From: Lagopus muta
Lineage: Eukaryota; Chordata; Aves; Galliformes; Phasianidae
NCBI RefSeq assembly: GCF_023343835.1
Contig: NC_064444.1
Span: forward strand, 16,281,219-16,345,218
Direction of reading: 5' to 3'
DNA length: 64,000 nt
Part shown: positions 25,786 through 37,353 of the stretch, in pieces
How the letters are laid out: each line of letters opens with the position of its first letter
How positions within the stretch are numbered: the stretch's first letter is position 1
The notes under the pieces: model-generated
Told to the model about the DNA's origin: nothing
The model's database searches: none
What the model saw: the letters and a program-made list of their open reading frames with translations, nothing else
Translations under genes and position numbers: made by a program

Positions 25786-27994
25786 TACAAATAGCAAACA
25801 GAATAAATCCAAGCTTCAGTTGCTGCAGTCTTGCTCTGCTTTTCTGCTTCTCCTCTAATTGTGAGCACTTTGTCAGAGATGATCAGTAGAAAACCCATCA
25901 CTGGGGAGAGAAAAAGAGTAATTCCAGATAGATCAGCCTCCTAAACTAGTTTACCATGTATTTAAACAATCAGTAATGCTGTCACAAGCATAACAACGTG
26001 CAGCCAAGATTCAGGGTAGCACTGAAACAGTCAAAGTTGACTGTACTTCACTTCAGAAGATGATGGAGATGTGATGATATTTGTCCTTTCAAAGTTGATT
26101 CTGTGGTGCAGATGCCCATTGAACTTTATGTTTAAGTTCTCCGCATTCAATGTAAAATGTGTCAAAATCCTTTTGTGGCCTAAACAAGTCGCTCACTGAG
26201 TCAGTCTCATGCAAGCAATTTATTTGAAGTTTTCTCAGATAACTTTGTAAGGAGCAATGGAAAGCGGGACTTCTGTGTCACTACACATCTGTGCAAAACG
26301 TTGTAAAGTAGAGGTTATCTTACCTTGATGCAGTCTGTCTAGTTCCACATAGCTTGATCAAGTGAGCTGCTGCCAGAACACTGTCATCAAGGATTTGCTG
26401 TGGGTGACACAGTGTCATTGCATTTCCCTTTCAGAAGTACCTGCTAAAACTTCTCTCCAGGTTAGGCTGCATTTGAATGAAGATGAAGCTAACTACCCAC
26501 CTCCAGGAGCCTTAAAGCCTGTAGGCTTAAATCTTTCCGACTTTCTTCTGTCTACCCTGGCGGAACTAGCTTCCAATGCAGAGAGGCTCAGTAGCCTCAC
26601 AATACCATGACCTTCCTTCTGCAGCAAAGTTGCACAGGGTTTATTTCAGGGCTTCATATGGTTTTGAACTTTACACTGTTTTGTGAGATTGCAACAGCGT
26701 CTAGAAAATTTTAAACAATATTTTATTTAATTTCATAGTTTTCCATGGGATTACAAATTAAATGTTACACAAAAGTCAGAAAATAAGCACAAATACACTA
26801 CACATAAAACAAGGAAGTAAACCACAATTACCTATACTATCATGAAATCAGAACGATACAAAGGTATTATCCACACCTTCAAGGAGACAAATGTATTTTG
26901 AATCCATGCTTCAGTAATGGGAAAAAAGAGTAGAAATTAGGCAGGAAATTGACAACACAAAAATAAAAAGGCATCTTACATTTCAAATATGCAATTGACT
27001 TACTATCACAGTACTATTTTTGTGAACAGAGACCATGGGTGGCAGTTTTCCAGCAGCTTTTGAAACTATTAGCAGAAGTAAGAATGCAAAGTAAATATCT
27101 ACATTATTGCATTTATCATTTGACTAGCATCACGTGCTTTAAAAACAATTTGTGATACCAGTTAAGCAGTACTGAGAAGACAGAACTTGTGCTGAAATTC
27201 TCCACTGTATATCCATAAATAGTCTCAGTATTTGTTGAGAAACTATTCTTAAAAACTTGGTTTGTTTGCACTAAAATATTCAACACAGCTTGCAAATAAT
27301 TCCTCAAGTGCCTCTAACATATTCAGAATATACTTATCAATGAGACCAGCCTATCAGACGAGCTAATTAAGCTTCATTTTGAAGCAACAGCAGGAACTGT
27401 CTTCCTCCAGAAACACTACTGGCACACGTACGCAGGAATGGATGGCAGGAACAGCCTCAAGTTATTCTAGAGAAAAACTGACTTGCTGTTTCAATTCTGT
27501 TCCTGCTTGACATTATCCTCAAATTAAACAAGAGTACCTACAACACTACCTGAACATCTGCTCCTTTATTCTGCTAACATCCGAATATGAGCCACCTACC
27601 TTCTCCCTTCAGTAATTCTCCAGCTTCCCATTGTCCTGGTCAGGGTTCAAAAATGAGTTTAGTACTACAGAATGGTTCTCTAAAGCTAAATGTAGGTATG
27701 AAAACTGAATTCAAGTACCCACATTATCCAGTTTGTTGTCTAAACTAAAAACAAAAACCAAAAAACACACACAAGCACTCTTCTACACCTACTAGGGTGG
27801 GGGTGTCTTCTCTAACCAGTGGTGACTCCTGTACCATGTAAAAAGAAGTTATGTTGGACAAAATCCTGGTACAGCTGTCTCAATATCATAATCGTGCCCA
27901 CTAAAGCCTGTGTGGTACTGCTGATTCTAGACCCTGGTATTAACATCAAATGCCACAACATGTGTACCAAAATCATGTGTCATGTATTAGAGGA

Positions 27995-28000
27995 TTTATT
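27995..28000 (-). terminator. Candidate polyadenylation signal of DPEP gene
   Basis: AATAAA on the minus strand, about 243 bases past the stop codon at 28245-28243. Other AATAAA hexamers at 27565-27570 and 26722-26727 are equally possible, so use of this one is a guess. Confidence 0.3.
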
Positions 28001-28242
28001 TATTAAGCACAACTATTTTCTATTTACAAAGTTGCTCCTGGTTTGATCAGGGTGATAGAATTTCTCACTTTAATTCTAAATGCTTTTGCCACAACATTTA
28101 AAATCTACGCTAACTTCCAAGTGTGCAGGTGAAAGTATGGAAACGGTATTAAATATTCTAGCCTAGGTCTACATTAACAGCTCGTCCCTCAGAAGGTAAC
28201 TAGTGGCATTAATTTTCTTCATTCTCTCCAGAATCCACAATA

Positions 28243-28440
28243 TTATAAATAATAATATAGTATTAAATATGGTACAAATACAAGTGATAGACTAAATGAC
28301 TGTGCCATAGAAGGAAATCCAAAAGACCTGTCAGGTTGAATCTGAATATTATGTAGGTCTAGGCGACAGGAATTTTGTACTTCTTCATGAGGAATTTCAC
28401 TCTCACCCACATCCATCCATCCTCCATTAGTGTTCCGCAC
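28243..28440 (-). CDS. DPEP2: DPEP exon 10 (C-terminus, GPI signal)
   Basis: Residues 360-424 and the stop codon TAA. C384 in NSCRLDL matches the cysteine that links the two subunits in DPEP1. The tail [17 protein letters not shown] is hydrophobic and ends the protein, as expected of a signal that is replaced by a GPI anchor. The acceptor is TCTAG at 28445-28441. Confidence 0.93.
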   Translation of the reverse strand: MRNTNGGWMDVGESEIPHEEVQNSCRLDLHNIQIQPDRSFGFPSMAQSFSLSLVFVPYLILYYYL

Positions 28441-31400
28441 CTAGAAAAATTCAAAAGATTGCCCTTGAAAGCCAGATTGATACGATGGCAAAAATCTTAA
28501 TGTAGCTGGCAAATTCAATGCTATTTCAAGTGAAGCAACTCAAACTGTATTGCAAAAGCATATTTGAACTTGAGTAAAACAACATCGTTATCCTCATATT
28601 TGCATTCCAATGAAATATTTCACAGTAATAGTTGCAAATGAATTATAGCAATAGTCACAGTACTGGCTTTTCTTTGCCTCAGCTTCCACTACATGCAAAT
28701 GCACTAATTAAAAGGCCGTAAGTAAACAAACTCATAAGCATTCTTCCACAAGTCAGCTCATATCCACAGGACAGAATTTCAAAGATGTCTAATTCAGAAG
28801 GAAGATGATTAGAAAAAATCGCATAGGCTGATTAAGTATGATGAATGTCTGCCTTTTCACATCAGGTTGCCACATATACAACTCAGCAACAGGCAGATAT
28901 TCTGGCAGAGTAGTTGGAATAGTACAAAACTCCTTAATTTCTTTACACGTAACATACCTCAAAACGGTAAATGGGAAAAAAATATATATTGTCTATAAGG
29001 TCTTGTGTGTAATACCTACTTATTAAATTCTGTGAAGAAAAACAAGAACAGGCAGGCAGCTTGCAATTTGCAACCTAGGCCTTTTCAAAAGTTATCACTT
29101 AGGGTATTCTTACTTTTTTCATACTGTCTCTTTTCTTGCCACTTCTCCCTCGTTCTTCTTGACTCCTTTCTGACATTTATACTTCAAGTTTGCTGTGATC
29201 TAGTTGTTACACTTACTGTCTGTTAGCGACCTAGTCATGACAAGAGCCATTTAGAAAGGAGACTGATCCTAGGACAAGAACTTAATTGACTTTCGGGAGT
29301 CAGCATTCGTTACTGCATCAACAAACACAGTTAAGAAAAAGGTCTATGTGGTAGGAAAATCATCAGCATCTCCAAAGTGTGCAGTGACTGTGTTTAGAAG
29401 TCAATTACGTTTACTTGTCCAGACTACCCCAGAGAGAAAAGGCCCCCCAGAGTTCCATCCACTCTCTCTCTCACTTTCCTTTATTCTGCTAATATTCTCT
29501 TGGCATCTCAGTTTCTTTCCTGGCGTTTGGAATAATTACTTTAAGTACTTACGCTCCCTCATGACTCTCTCATTGTATATATAAAAAAACAATACATCAG
29601 CAGTGTCTCTCTTCCCTTTAGTAAGAATCAGTATTCGGTTTAGTTTTTAGTCTTACATTTTCCACTTCCCTGAAGACACGGAGGAAGTTTTCCTTTAAGA
29701 CCCCTTTTAGTTCAGTTTCATTCCACCCTCTTCTAAGAAGTTCCTCAATCAAAGAAGGGTATTTCGAAACATCTTCCAGTCCCTCAGGGAAACTGTTGGC
29801 AAGAGAACAAGTACACAAGAACATTCAACACAGATCGCTTAAAAATGTACCAAAATATTTAAGTAGTCTTTTGCACATATTCACTTTTAGAATGAGCTTT
29901 TTTATACCCACTTCTTCCTCTGAGATGTCATAAAAATGAAGAATCCAACTGATGTAACACAAAGCAGGACTGAGACAACATGCAAGACTTTTTCACAGAG
30001 AGGATCTCAGTAGAACTAAATTATGCATTCTGGAAGGAACACGCACTTATGTGCAGGCAGGACAACAGCACTGAACCTCCTATATGTGGCCTTGAGAGTA
30101 GGAGAAAACATCTGTATCACCAGATACAGTTGCCCAGGAGTGAACAGAAAAGATTATGTTTTAGACAGTTCACTATGTTCTGCTTTCCTTGAGCATATGC
30201 CAAGGATAGCTGATTGAGCCCAGAAGGCAGGGGTGGTTACACAGCCCCAAGGCATTTTAGGCTTTTCCCTCTAGAAAGTAACAGCAGAGAGAAGAGTTTT
30301 GCAGCAGTCACAGAATCATAGAATGGTCTGGGTTGAAAAGGACCACAACCATCAGTCCTGGGGTAACTCATTTACCTTCTGAAGGGTGAAGCATATTTTC
30401 TGTAATTCATCACTGGTCTGGAAGAAGGCAGCCTCCATCATCATTTCTGCATGCACAAACTGCTGCCTACAGCACACGTTTGCAAAGCTGACTATACATT
30501 AGGGCTGGTGTCCTCACTTAAGGCACTTATTCTTGCATGTAATATTTGTGTCCTTTCTTCATAAAGCTTGTTTTAGCATTCACCACAGGACTAAAACTAA
30601 AACTCTTTTAGTCTATCTTCTTTTTTTCCCCAAAGGAATCAAAATTTAAGAGCAAATATCAATGTGTTTATGATTTTACCAACCGTTCCACTCCATCATA
30701 GTCACCACCAATTCCTATTGATTCTGAACCTGCAATTTTCTTTATGTGATCAAAATGATCTGAAAGAAAATAACAAAGAAAACAAATTGTAAGCACATCC
30801 CAGGAAGAAATAATTCAGTTCAGACATACTGGCACCAGACTACTGTTCATAAACATGTATTCGTAGTCAAATTATTTTTAAAAACAGCTCAAAAGACACC
30901 CTGATAATACAGGTTAAATTTTAATAGCACAGTCAATGCATTCAGAATATTTACTCGTGCTCATCTGGGTATTCTATGTTACAAAGTGCATCAGATAGCA
31001 GTCTTCAATATAACATCTAAATCAGTGAGATATAAACGAAGAAAAAGATACAGTCATCTCAGCACATTTATTCCCAACAGAAAGCCCAAATATACCAACA
31101 GATTTTTCATTACCCATTACATACCAGTGTTTTGGACTCTTAAGTGGAAAGGTTTAAGGTATTTTCCAGCAAGTAACAATTACTTTGGGATTAATAGTTC
31201 TTGGCTTTATGTAGGAGTATCAGTCCCTCAAGCTATGCACCCTGTAGCTCTTGCTATAGTTTAAATGAACATCAGCTCCAAAAAGACTCAGAGCTGGGAT
31301 AGTGTGGGGAAGGAAATAAGCAAACAGTACCATTTACACAGTCTGAAAAATGACCCAGATGGCAAGAAATTCTTGGAAGCCACCCACAGAAATCAAAATG

Positions 31401-34400
31401 TATTCACTTCAAACCTGCTAGGGTAGAAACATTAACAACTTTTCTGCCACAGGCCAGTACATCTGCATTGAATGTCACCATAATAATCCCCTTGTTCTTT
31501 TTCTGAAAGAAAGGAAGAGACTGGTGATGAGTGTCCGTATGTGTGTCCTGCAAACGTCATAGGCATCTTGTGCAGAACCTTTTCTATCCATCCACCAGTG
31601 AGCATAACAACAATATACATCAAAGGTCAGATGGCAACACAAGGCTTTGCCTTTCTGCCCTTCACCCTGGATTCATTACATCCTCATATGGCCTGAATCA
31701 CCAGAGTCCAGTGACTACATCAAACAAACTCTATGAGAATTTCAAAGAATTTGCGACCACTTTATTCTTGTAAAGAAAGATAAAACACAACCCAAAGAAG
31801 ATACTTCAGAAGCGAACGTGTAACTTGCTGCTTTGGGATCTGCTTAAGTCCAGTTCATAGATGAGGGGGTGAAATGTAAACACTGTGATTTGCATGTATA
31901 AATTTGCCTCAGACTAGTCAAACACTGGCACCTCCCCCTCATTTTGTTGGTTTTGGTTTGTTGTTTGTTTGTTTGTTTTTTTAAAGCACTCACCAGGTTC
32001 AGGAGGATATCATCAGGAACATTTCTGGAGTGATTACAAACAGAAAATGCAGAAGAATGGCTGAAAATTACTGGTGCTTTTGAGATACGTAATGCAGTTT
32101 TTGCTGTGGAATATGAAGTATGAGATAAATCTATCAGCATACCCAGACGATTCATTTCCTTTACCACTTCCTAGAACAGATTTACAGACAACAGTGTCAG
32201 TATTGTGTTTCCTTAAAGGAAATTATTTAGATGATGTATGTAACCAGATAAATTCTGCAGCTGTCAGATTTATTCACTCATAATTAACTAGAATACCACC
32301 ACATGCTCAAACCAAACTTAATCAATCCAAAATAAATTTTTTGAATTGTTATTCACATCTCACTACTTCCACTTTATTTCACACATCAGAACTGTGTTGA
32401 AACAGTTGTTAGAATGAAATCTAATACATAAACATCACAAATTCATACTTACTGAATCCTAATCACTCCTAACTAGCAAGCACTTACAAGAAATAGTTTT
32501 TAATGATAAGTTGTTCTTGGAAAGGTCAGAAGTTGTTAGTTGCATGAGAGATTGATTAGATTATCAATCAAAAAGAGATCCTTACTTGGCCGAATGCAGT
32601 CAAACCAATAACATTAGGATAAAAGTTGTGTATTCCTTTAGATGAAGATTCAGACCTTAAAAAGAGGAGTGAGAGAGGAGAGTCATATTCTGCAGACTAC
32701 AGTATCAGCTACTGAAACATCATATGTTATACACAATAAAGCCATATCACACAGCCAAACTGCAGGATAATGAGCTGCACAATAAGTATCTTGTTCACAT
32801 AGTGTTCCATATATTTACTGTTCAGGTCTGTTGCATGTTTGTGTAAAAATGACAAGCTTCACAATGACAATGACAAGCCCGAATTTTTCTGATTAAACAA
32901 AACTTCTTCAGAAAGCAAAGGTGAATTGTCAGCTACCCGTCAGCCATAAAGCCAGTATGTTTCAGACTTCTGCACACAGCTTTCTTTTGCCTTAGTTTAA
33001 AGGAAGTTTGTCAATTCAACAAAGAGTAGGTACTCATACTCTGAGAGAGGAACTGAGTAACCATCTCCAGAGCCGCATATGGGACCCATGATTTTGAGAT
33101 GATGGCTTTAAAGGCTTCTTACTGCCAAGTTCTTAGAAAGCATTTACTAACTTTAAGCCACATTATATTCATCATCTTATTTTGTTGGTTTTGTTTGTTT
33201 TGACCTATGCAACCCTCTCTAATAAAACAAAGCAGAAGGCAACTTTCCTGTTTTTCTATTGCTAACAAAGTTTAAAAGTTTTTAAATTGTCAGTGCAGGA
33301 AGCACCGCACAACAGATCCTCCAGACACCCACTTGCTACAGGGCAGGTGATCGACCTCCCAACCCTGTCATCCTTGACTTTGTTTGGACTGAGTATGACA
33401 CAGGCAGACTTTATTTGAATCTACATTTTTCCCCCTCCTGGAACTGCCACCACATTGCATGATATGGTTACACAAACACATGCACATTAGTTACCAAGGA
33501 GTATTGCAGGAATGTGTTAAAGTCATGTAACGAACACCTAGGTCATAATACATCCTCAATGCTGCCAAACTGCTGTCAATGGAGTGACCGCCTTCTATTC
33601 CAATCAAACATGCAATCTTCCTACTGTCAGAGATACCTGGAAACATCAAAGTAATTCCAAAGCAATTTCATACACTATTGAGAAAAAATGGTTATTCAGA
33701 GTTGCAAAAATAATACTGATGTTTTTGTAAGACAGGAGCTTTATTTCAGTGTTTACTTATATGGAAAATTATCTTACAACTGCAGCAAGCCAGGGCTTTG
33801 TACAATCAGATATTGTAGTTGAATAGAAAAATGGAAGTTACTCTTTAAACTAGGATAGCTAACTTGCCCGCTTACAGTTTCTTCTCTTCTGCACATGCTT
33901 TTGGAAATCTAATTAAAAAAATAAATAAATAACAGCTGCAAGAGAGAGTATCACCTTGGGAAGTTGTTACAAGTTCAAGCTCTTCGTAGCTGTTACACAT
34001 CCTCTTGACAACATCAATTTGCTCTAAGGTCAGACGCACAGCATCCTTGTTCTGAGCGCTGCAAAGAACATACACTGACCAAAACTGAAAGAGACATTGA
34101 CAAGTAAACTAGATGATCTGTGTTCCAACCAGGAAGCTACAGATTGCTAATAGTGGAGTTCACAAGTACAGGTCAAAGTGATTTCTTACAGTTTACAAGC
34201 TACTATAATTTTTCCCCTCTGAACAAAATGTAGTGCAATTCAGCTCTCCAAACTTACTAAACAACTCCACAATACATGCAGAAAAGCAGATGTAACTTTT
34301 TTAATATAATTCATTTACCAGAAAGCAATTGCTGCTGTTTTGATCAAGGGTAGCTGTATTATAAACACAAACATTTGCAATACAAATGACACACAAAAGT

Positions 34401-35560
34401 GCCTGTTACTTTTCAGTATCATTTTGTCTCTCTGAACACAAAGAGCCAGAACCAGAGCCAGTAATACCTCTGTGATTGGGAAGGGAATGAGGCAAGTGGA
34501 AAAACGTGTCCTCATACAGGCTCACTGCCATGACAGTACGTACCTGAGCTCCCACATAACCAGCCTTAAGTTTCAGAAGGTTCGTGTGTGTCTTGTTGAT
34601 TTCTCTTAAGTTGACTTTACTGATTCTATTTTGGTAAAACATTCTCAGCCGTAGCACAAAGTCATTGTGGCTAGAATGGAAAACAAGTAGGGTGGAAATA
34701 AGTTGTTCCTCTTCTAATCCAAATGTAATTTCTTCAATTCTTCTTAGTTTTACAGACCAATAACTGCCAATAATCCTGGTTTAACAGATACTAAAAGTAT
34801 CCTTCCTTTGCAAAGCATCTTTAATTCTTAAAGCTCCTTCTAATCAGGACAGCAAGAAAGCTTTATGCTTCTCACTTTTACTGCTGTTATGCATCTGTAT
34901 TTATTTTTTTCCCTCTATTTCTGAAGGAATAGAAGAATAATATCTTCATTCTTCATGCTAATCCATGCATTCATGCCCATTCATGCTAATATCATCCACC
35001 ATGCTCCTTAGAAGCAAATGTTCATTATAACCAGTGCTTCTGTTCTCAGGTTAAAACACATCAGAGATGTAATTCCTTCTAGTTGTAAGGATGCTCTTTC
35101 AAATCACGGTACCTGCCTTCTAACTGTGTAAAGAAGTCATCACTACCAAAGATGCCACTAAATTATGGGAAGGAGACAAGGGCAATGTGTGAAGGGAAAC
35201 AATAATTCAGCACTGAAATCTCACCAGAAAATCACAAATGCATTTAGAGTAAGACGTTCTTGCATTAATTAGCCTTTGAATTGGAATTCTGTCCAGCTGA
35301 TAAATCTCAACAGTAACTAACTACTACGTGCCAGGAATAGTCTGCATCCCAACTTATCCTAACACATTTTAGCACCTCCTCCTCACTTATGAAGATTCAC
35401 TGAGAGTTTAGTTGAAGATGCTTACATACCCATCAATTAAACGTGTATCTTGCATCAGTTTGATAGCTCTGTCTTTCATTGATTTCTCACAGATGAATGG
35501 CACCGTATCAAAGAGGAACATCAACAGCCACAGCAACAACTGTGTTGGATTTTGCTTCAT
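28243..35560 (-). CDS. DPEP2: Membrane dipeptidase, DPEP2/DPEP3-type, complete ten-exon gene
   Basis: Zinc-dependent renal-type dipeptidase, family M19: a GPI-anchored ectoenzyme that hydrolyses dipeptides, and in the DPEP1/2 branch leukotriene D4. The ten exons below join in frame into 424 residues (human DPEP1 411, DPEP2 486). A hydrophobic signal peptide covers about residues 5-24. Metal and catalytic residues are all present: H45-x-D47, E144 in GIEGGHS, H217 in DLSH, H238 in IFSHSS, and GGDYDG at 306-311. Disulfide cysteines match the family (94 with 173, 245 with 277), and C384 matches the interchain one. N-glycosylation sites are NKT, NVS and NET. The last 20 residues are hydrophobic, as a GPI signal requires. 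The segment [14 protein letters not shown] resembles DPEP2/DPEP3 more than DPEP1, and linkage to SLC12A4 agrees. One oddity: FV replaces LP after HND. It could also represent the ancestor of both DPEP2 and DPEP3. Confidence 0.93.
29657..29792 (-). CDS. DPEP2: DPEP exon 9
   Basis: Completes R314 and encodes up to residue 359. [19 protein letters not shown] and [10 protein letters not shown] are close to identical with the mammalian blocks. The NET sequon lies in [10 protein letters not shown]. Acceptor CAG ends at 29793; donor GTAAGA starts at 29656. Confidence 0.94.
30309..30356 (-). mobile_element. CR1 3' end fragment
   Basis: CACAGAATCATAGAATGGTC followed by GGGTTGAAAAGGACCAC is the reverse complement of a CR1 3' terminus. 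It is a very short truncated copy within the DPEP intron between exons 9 and 8, in the same orientation as the gene. Confidence 0.8.
30684..30759 (-). CDS. DPEP2: DPEP exon 8
   Basis: Residues 289-313 plus two bases of R314. It contains [11 protein letters not shown] and IGIGGDYDG, the block with the conserved active-site aspartate. The in-frame donor is GTTGGT at 30683; it is weak, and a better-looking GTAAAA lies four bases further on. Only the first one keeps the frame into exon 9. Confidence 0.9.
31415..31502 (-). CDS. DPEP2: DPEP exon 7
   Basis: Residues 260-288, starting [11 protein letters not shown] and ending NVSTLA. Human DPEP2 has KKNGGVVMVSL and NVSTVA. C277 is the partner of C245. 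The NVS sequon is here. The exon ends in phase 1. Confidence 0.93.
31994..32170 (-). CDS. DPEP2: DPEP exon 6 (two zinc-ligand His)
   Basis: Residues 201-259. It contains [18 protein letters not shown], with H217, and [15 protein letters not shown], with H238 and C245, then [11 protein letters not shown]. Both histidines are the zinc ligands equivalent to H198 and H219 of mature DPEP1. The donor is GTGAGT at 31993. Confidence 0.95.
32586..32655 (-). CDS. DPEP2: DPEP exon 5
   Basis: A short 70-base exon for residues 177-200, [14 protein letters not shown] through GLTAFGQ. Human DPEP2 reads AESSAKGVHSFY and GLTDFGE here, while DPEP1 has an unrelated sequence. This exon is the best local evidence for the DPEP2/DPEP3 branch. 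It is too short to stand out as an ORF but has clean splice sites and phase. Confidence 0.92.
33495..33636 (-). CDS. DPEP2: DPEP exon 4 (catalytic Glu)
   Basis: Residues 130-176 plus two bases of W177. It contains [10 protein letters not shown], where E144 bridges the two zinc ions, and [12 protein letters not shown], a hallmark block of the family. Acceptor CAG ends at 33637; donor GTAACT starts at 33494. Confidence 0.95.
33955..34084 (-). CDS. DPEP2: DPEP exon 3
   Basis: Residues 87-129, starting FWSVYVLC and containing [16 protein letters not shown]. These match the family blocks FWSVYxPC and QNKDAVRRTLEQxDVV. C94 should pair with C173. The exon ends in phase 1 with donor GTGATA at 33954. 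Confidence 0.94.
34544..34670 (-). CDS. DPEP2: DPEP exon 2 (HxD metal site)
   Basis: The acceptor AG at 34672-34671 is followed by CCACAATGAC, giving G-H-N-D with the split glycine. The exon encodes residues 44-86, ending LKAGYVGAQ, a block conserved in dipeptidases as LRxGxVGxQ. The NKT sequon is here. The donor is GTACGT at 34543-34538; a second GT four bases further on makes it a tandem donor. Confidence 0.94.
35430..35560 (-). CDS. DPEP2: DPEP exon 1 (start, signal peptide)
   Basis: Encodes residues 1-43 and two bases of codon 44. The start ATG is at 35560-35558. A signal peptide with the core [10 protein letters not shown] is followed by the propeptide-like start of the mature enzyme and TRLID, which leads into the metal-binding HxD motif of exon 2. 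The donor is GTATGT at 35429-35424. An acceptor-like site lies upstream at 35702-35701, so translation may start in the second transcribed exon. Confidence 0.93.
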
Positions 35561-35700
35561 TTGCAAGTTTGTTAAAGCAAAGAGATACCACAGTATTCGC
35601 TGACCACAATTAAACAGGAAAATTTCCAGTCTGCAGACAGAGGTTTAACAGTACAAGCAGAGCCAAAACGCCCTCTTCCTGGTAAAGGCAGCAGTTGGTT
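35561..35700 (-). other. DPEP2: Probable 5' UTR of the DPEP transcript
   Basis: Upstream of the DPEP start codon the minus strand carries CTTTCTTTCTCCTTACAG with AG at 35702-35701, a strong acceptor-like site. This suggests that exon 1 begins at 35700 and that a further non-coding exon lies to the right. Neither that exon nor a promoter could be identified. Confidence 0.4.
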
Positions 35701-36249
35701 CTGTAAGGAGAAAGAAAGAAACAACAATGAAAAGAACAGAAGGTGGGAACTGGAACAGTAAGATAGCTAGATTCTCCATAAAATTTTAAAATCTGTGGCT
35801 ATTATGCTTTTGCACCTATAACCACTCCATAAACATTGCTGCTGTCACCAGCTGACAGGAATCATCTTCCCATTTGGAACTGATAGTGAGCCTGACAGAC
35901 TCTAGACCCCCATTTCCCCAAAGCAGCTCCCAAAATACCATAACGAGATAGTTTTTCTGTTAGAACAACTTTAACTGGTTTGTTCCCATTACTGGGGAAA
36001 CCTGACACTGAAATGACATGGATACATTTTTTGAGAAATTCCAAAAAAAACAGCTTCTCCCTTATCAGCAAATTCCTTTTTTGTTGAAACACACAGCTCA
36101 CCAGAGCTTCTGCAAAGGAAAGCTATTGAAACCCTGCACTTTCTCTAAGCTACGCTTTGTGCCAAATTTCAGAGGGTCACTTTATTTCAACGAGGAAAAT
36201 GAGAAAACGAGTACGATAACTTCAAGAGCAATCAAGGTATCATTTGTTG

Positions 36250-36308
36250 GTTAGTTTTTTTTGTTGATTTTTTTCTTTTTTTGTTGGTGTTTTTTTGTTT
36301 TTGTTTTA
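36250..36308. repeat. T-rich low-complexity tract
   Basis: A stretch of T runs broken by single G or C, some 59 bases long. Confidence 0.8.
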
Positions 36309-36908
36309 ATACAGTAGTAAAGCACTTATACAACAGCTTTTTACGTGCTGAAAAACAAGATGATTTCACAAACAGGCTAGAAACACCTGTTGTCTAGAGA
36401 AAAGTAAATGTAAGATCTGTTAGGAAGCAAAAGGACATTTGCATGGAGAAGCTTTTTCCCTATATTCAGAGTTACTGGCAAAATTACCTATAAAGCTGTT
36501 TGAGAAGCAATCACCTCCTTTGTGCGTTGTAGTGAAATCCTAATCTAGAGGCACCTAATGAATTCTTTCAAACCAAAGTTCTGCTGGGATTCTAATGTTG
36601 TGCAGCCAGAGCTGAAGTTTTTCCAAAAGGCAACAACAAAAAAGAAAAAACAATGCTAGCTTTTCATTTGTTGCTCACTATGAGTTAACGTAGTTGGTGT
36701 TTATAAACCATTTTCCAGTAGTACAATTTTTTTTTGTTCTTATTACTAACAGAAATTGTTTTCATGAATTGTTTCCAGAGATAAAAACAAACACCAGATA
36801 TCTAAAAGGTGATAAAATTAAAAGGCAAAAAAGACGTAAGGCAGTGAAAAGCAGCACAGTGAAAATCATATTCTTAAGATTCTTGTCTTTCCAGACTACC
36901 TACACATG

Positions 36909-37335
36909 GCTTGCTCCAAAAGTAATGTCTCCTCGTTATTTCCAAATACAACAAAGAGCACAGTAACCCTGTCTGAAGAGCAAATTCTTATTTACAAAAT
37001 GCCATTTTTAAACAGAGTGACCACCATCAGCTCCACATATTCAACAGTGATGAACAAGAGCCTGCATGCCACACTCATAAATATCTGCACTAATGGAAGT
37101 GACCCAATGTCACTGCAGCCACACACCACCCACTGCCTCTCTGTGCTCACATCCACTGGTTGGTCTCCATAAACATTCTGCAAGCATCAATGAATGTCAG
37201 TGGTGCCATTTTTTCTGCACAGAAGAATTCAGTTCCATACCTTTGCTTCATATGCACTTCCACATCAGATGCCATGGAACTTCCACACGCACTCCCACAT
37301 CACTCTCATACATTCTGTTTATTGCAGGTGACAGG
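36909..37335 (-). mobile_element. Mariner-type transposon remnant, minus orientation
   Basis: The left end (36909-36933, CTCCAAAAGTAATGTCTCCT) resembles the terminal inverted repeat of the element at 46038-46389. Read on the minus strand the copy contains a degraded N-terminal transposase region. KQRYGTEFFCAEKMAP is followed, after a frame change, by NVYGDQPVDVSTERQWVV, and then by PLVQIF. Intact bird mariner transposases have a similar helix-turn-helix block. The central DDD catalytic region is missing, so this is a dead, internally deleted copy. The 5' end of the element appears truncated near 37335. Confidence 0.75.
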
Positions 37336-37353
37336 AGAACAGTGCAGTATACA

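Larger units (their letters stand above)
19939..27994. other. Spacer between SLC12A4 promoter and DPEP 3' end
   Basis: About 8 kb lie between the SLC12A4 CpG island and the last exon of the dipeptidase gene. GC content falls quickly after about 20.3 kb. The stretch holds one CR1 copy (24854-25183) and one copy of a dispersed repeat (25683-25785). The right-hand part, from about 26.7 kb, may be 3' UTR of the dipeptidase transcript, because polyadenylation-like AATAAA hexamers on the minus strand lie at 26722-26727, 27565-27570 and 27995-28000. No further exon was recognised. Confidence 0.6.
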
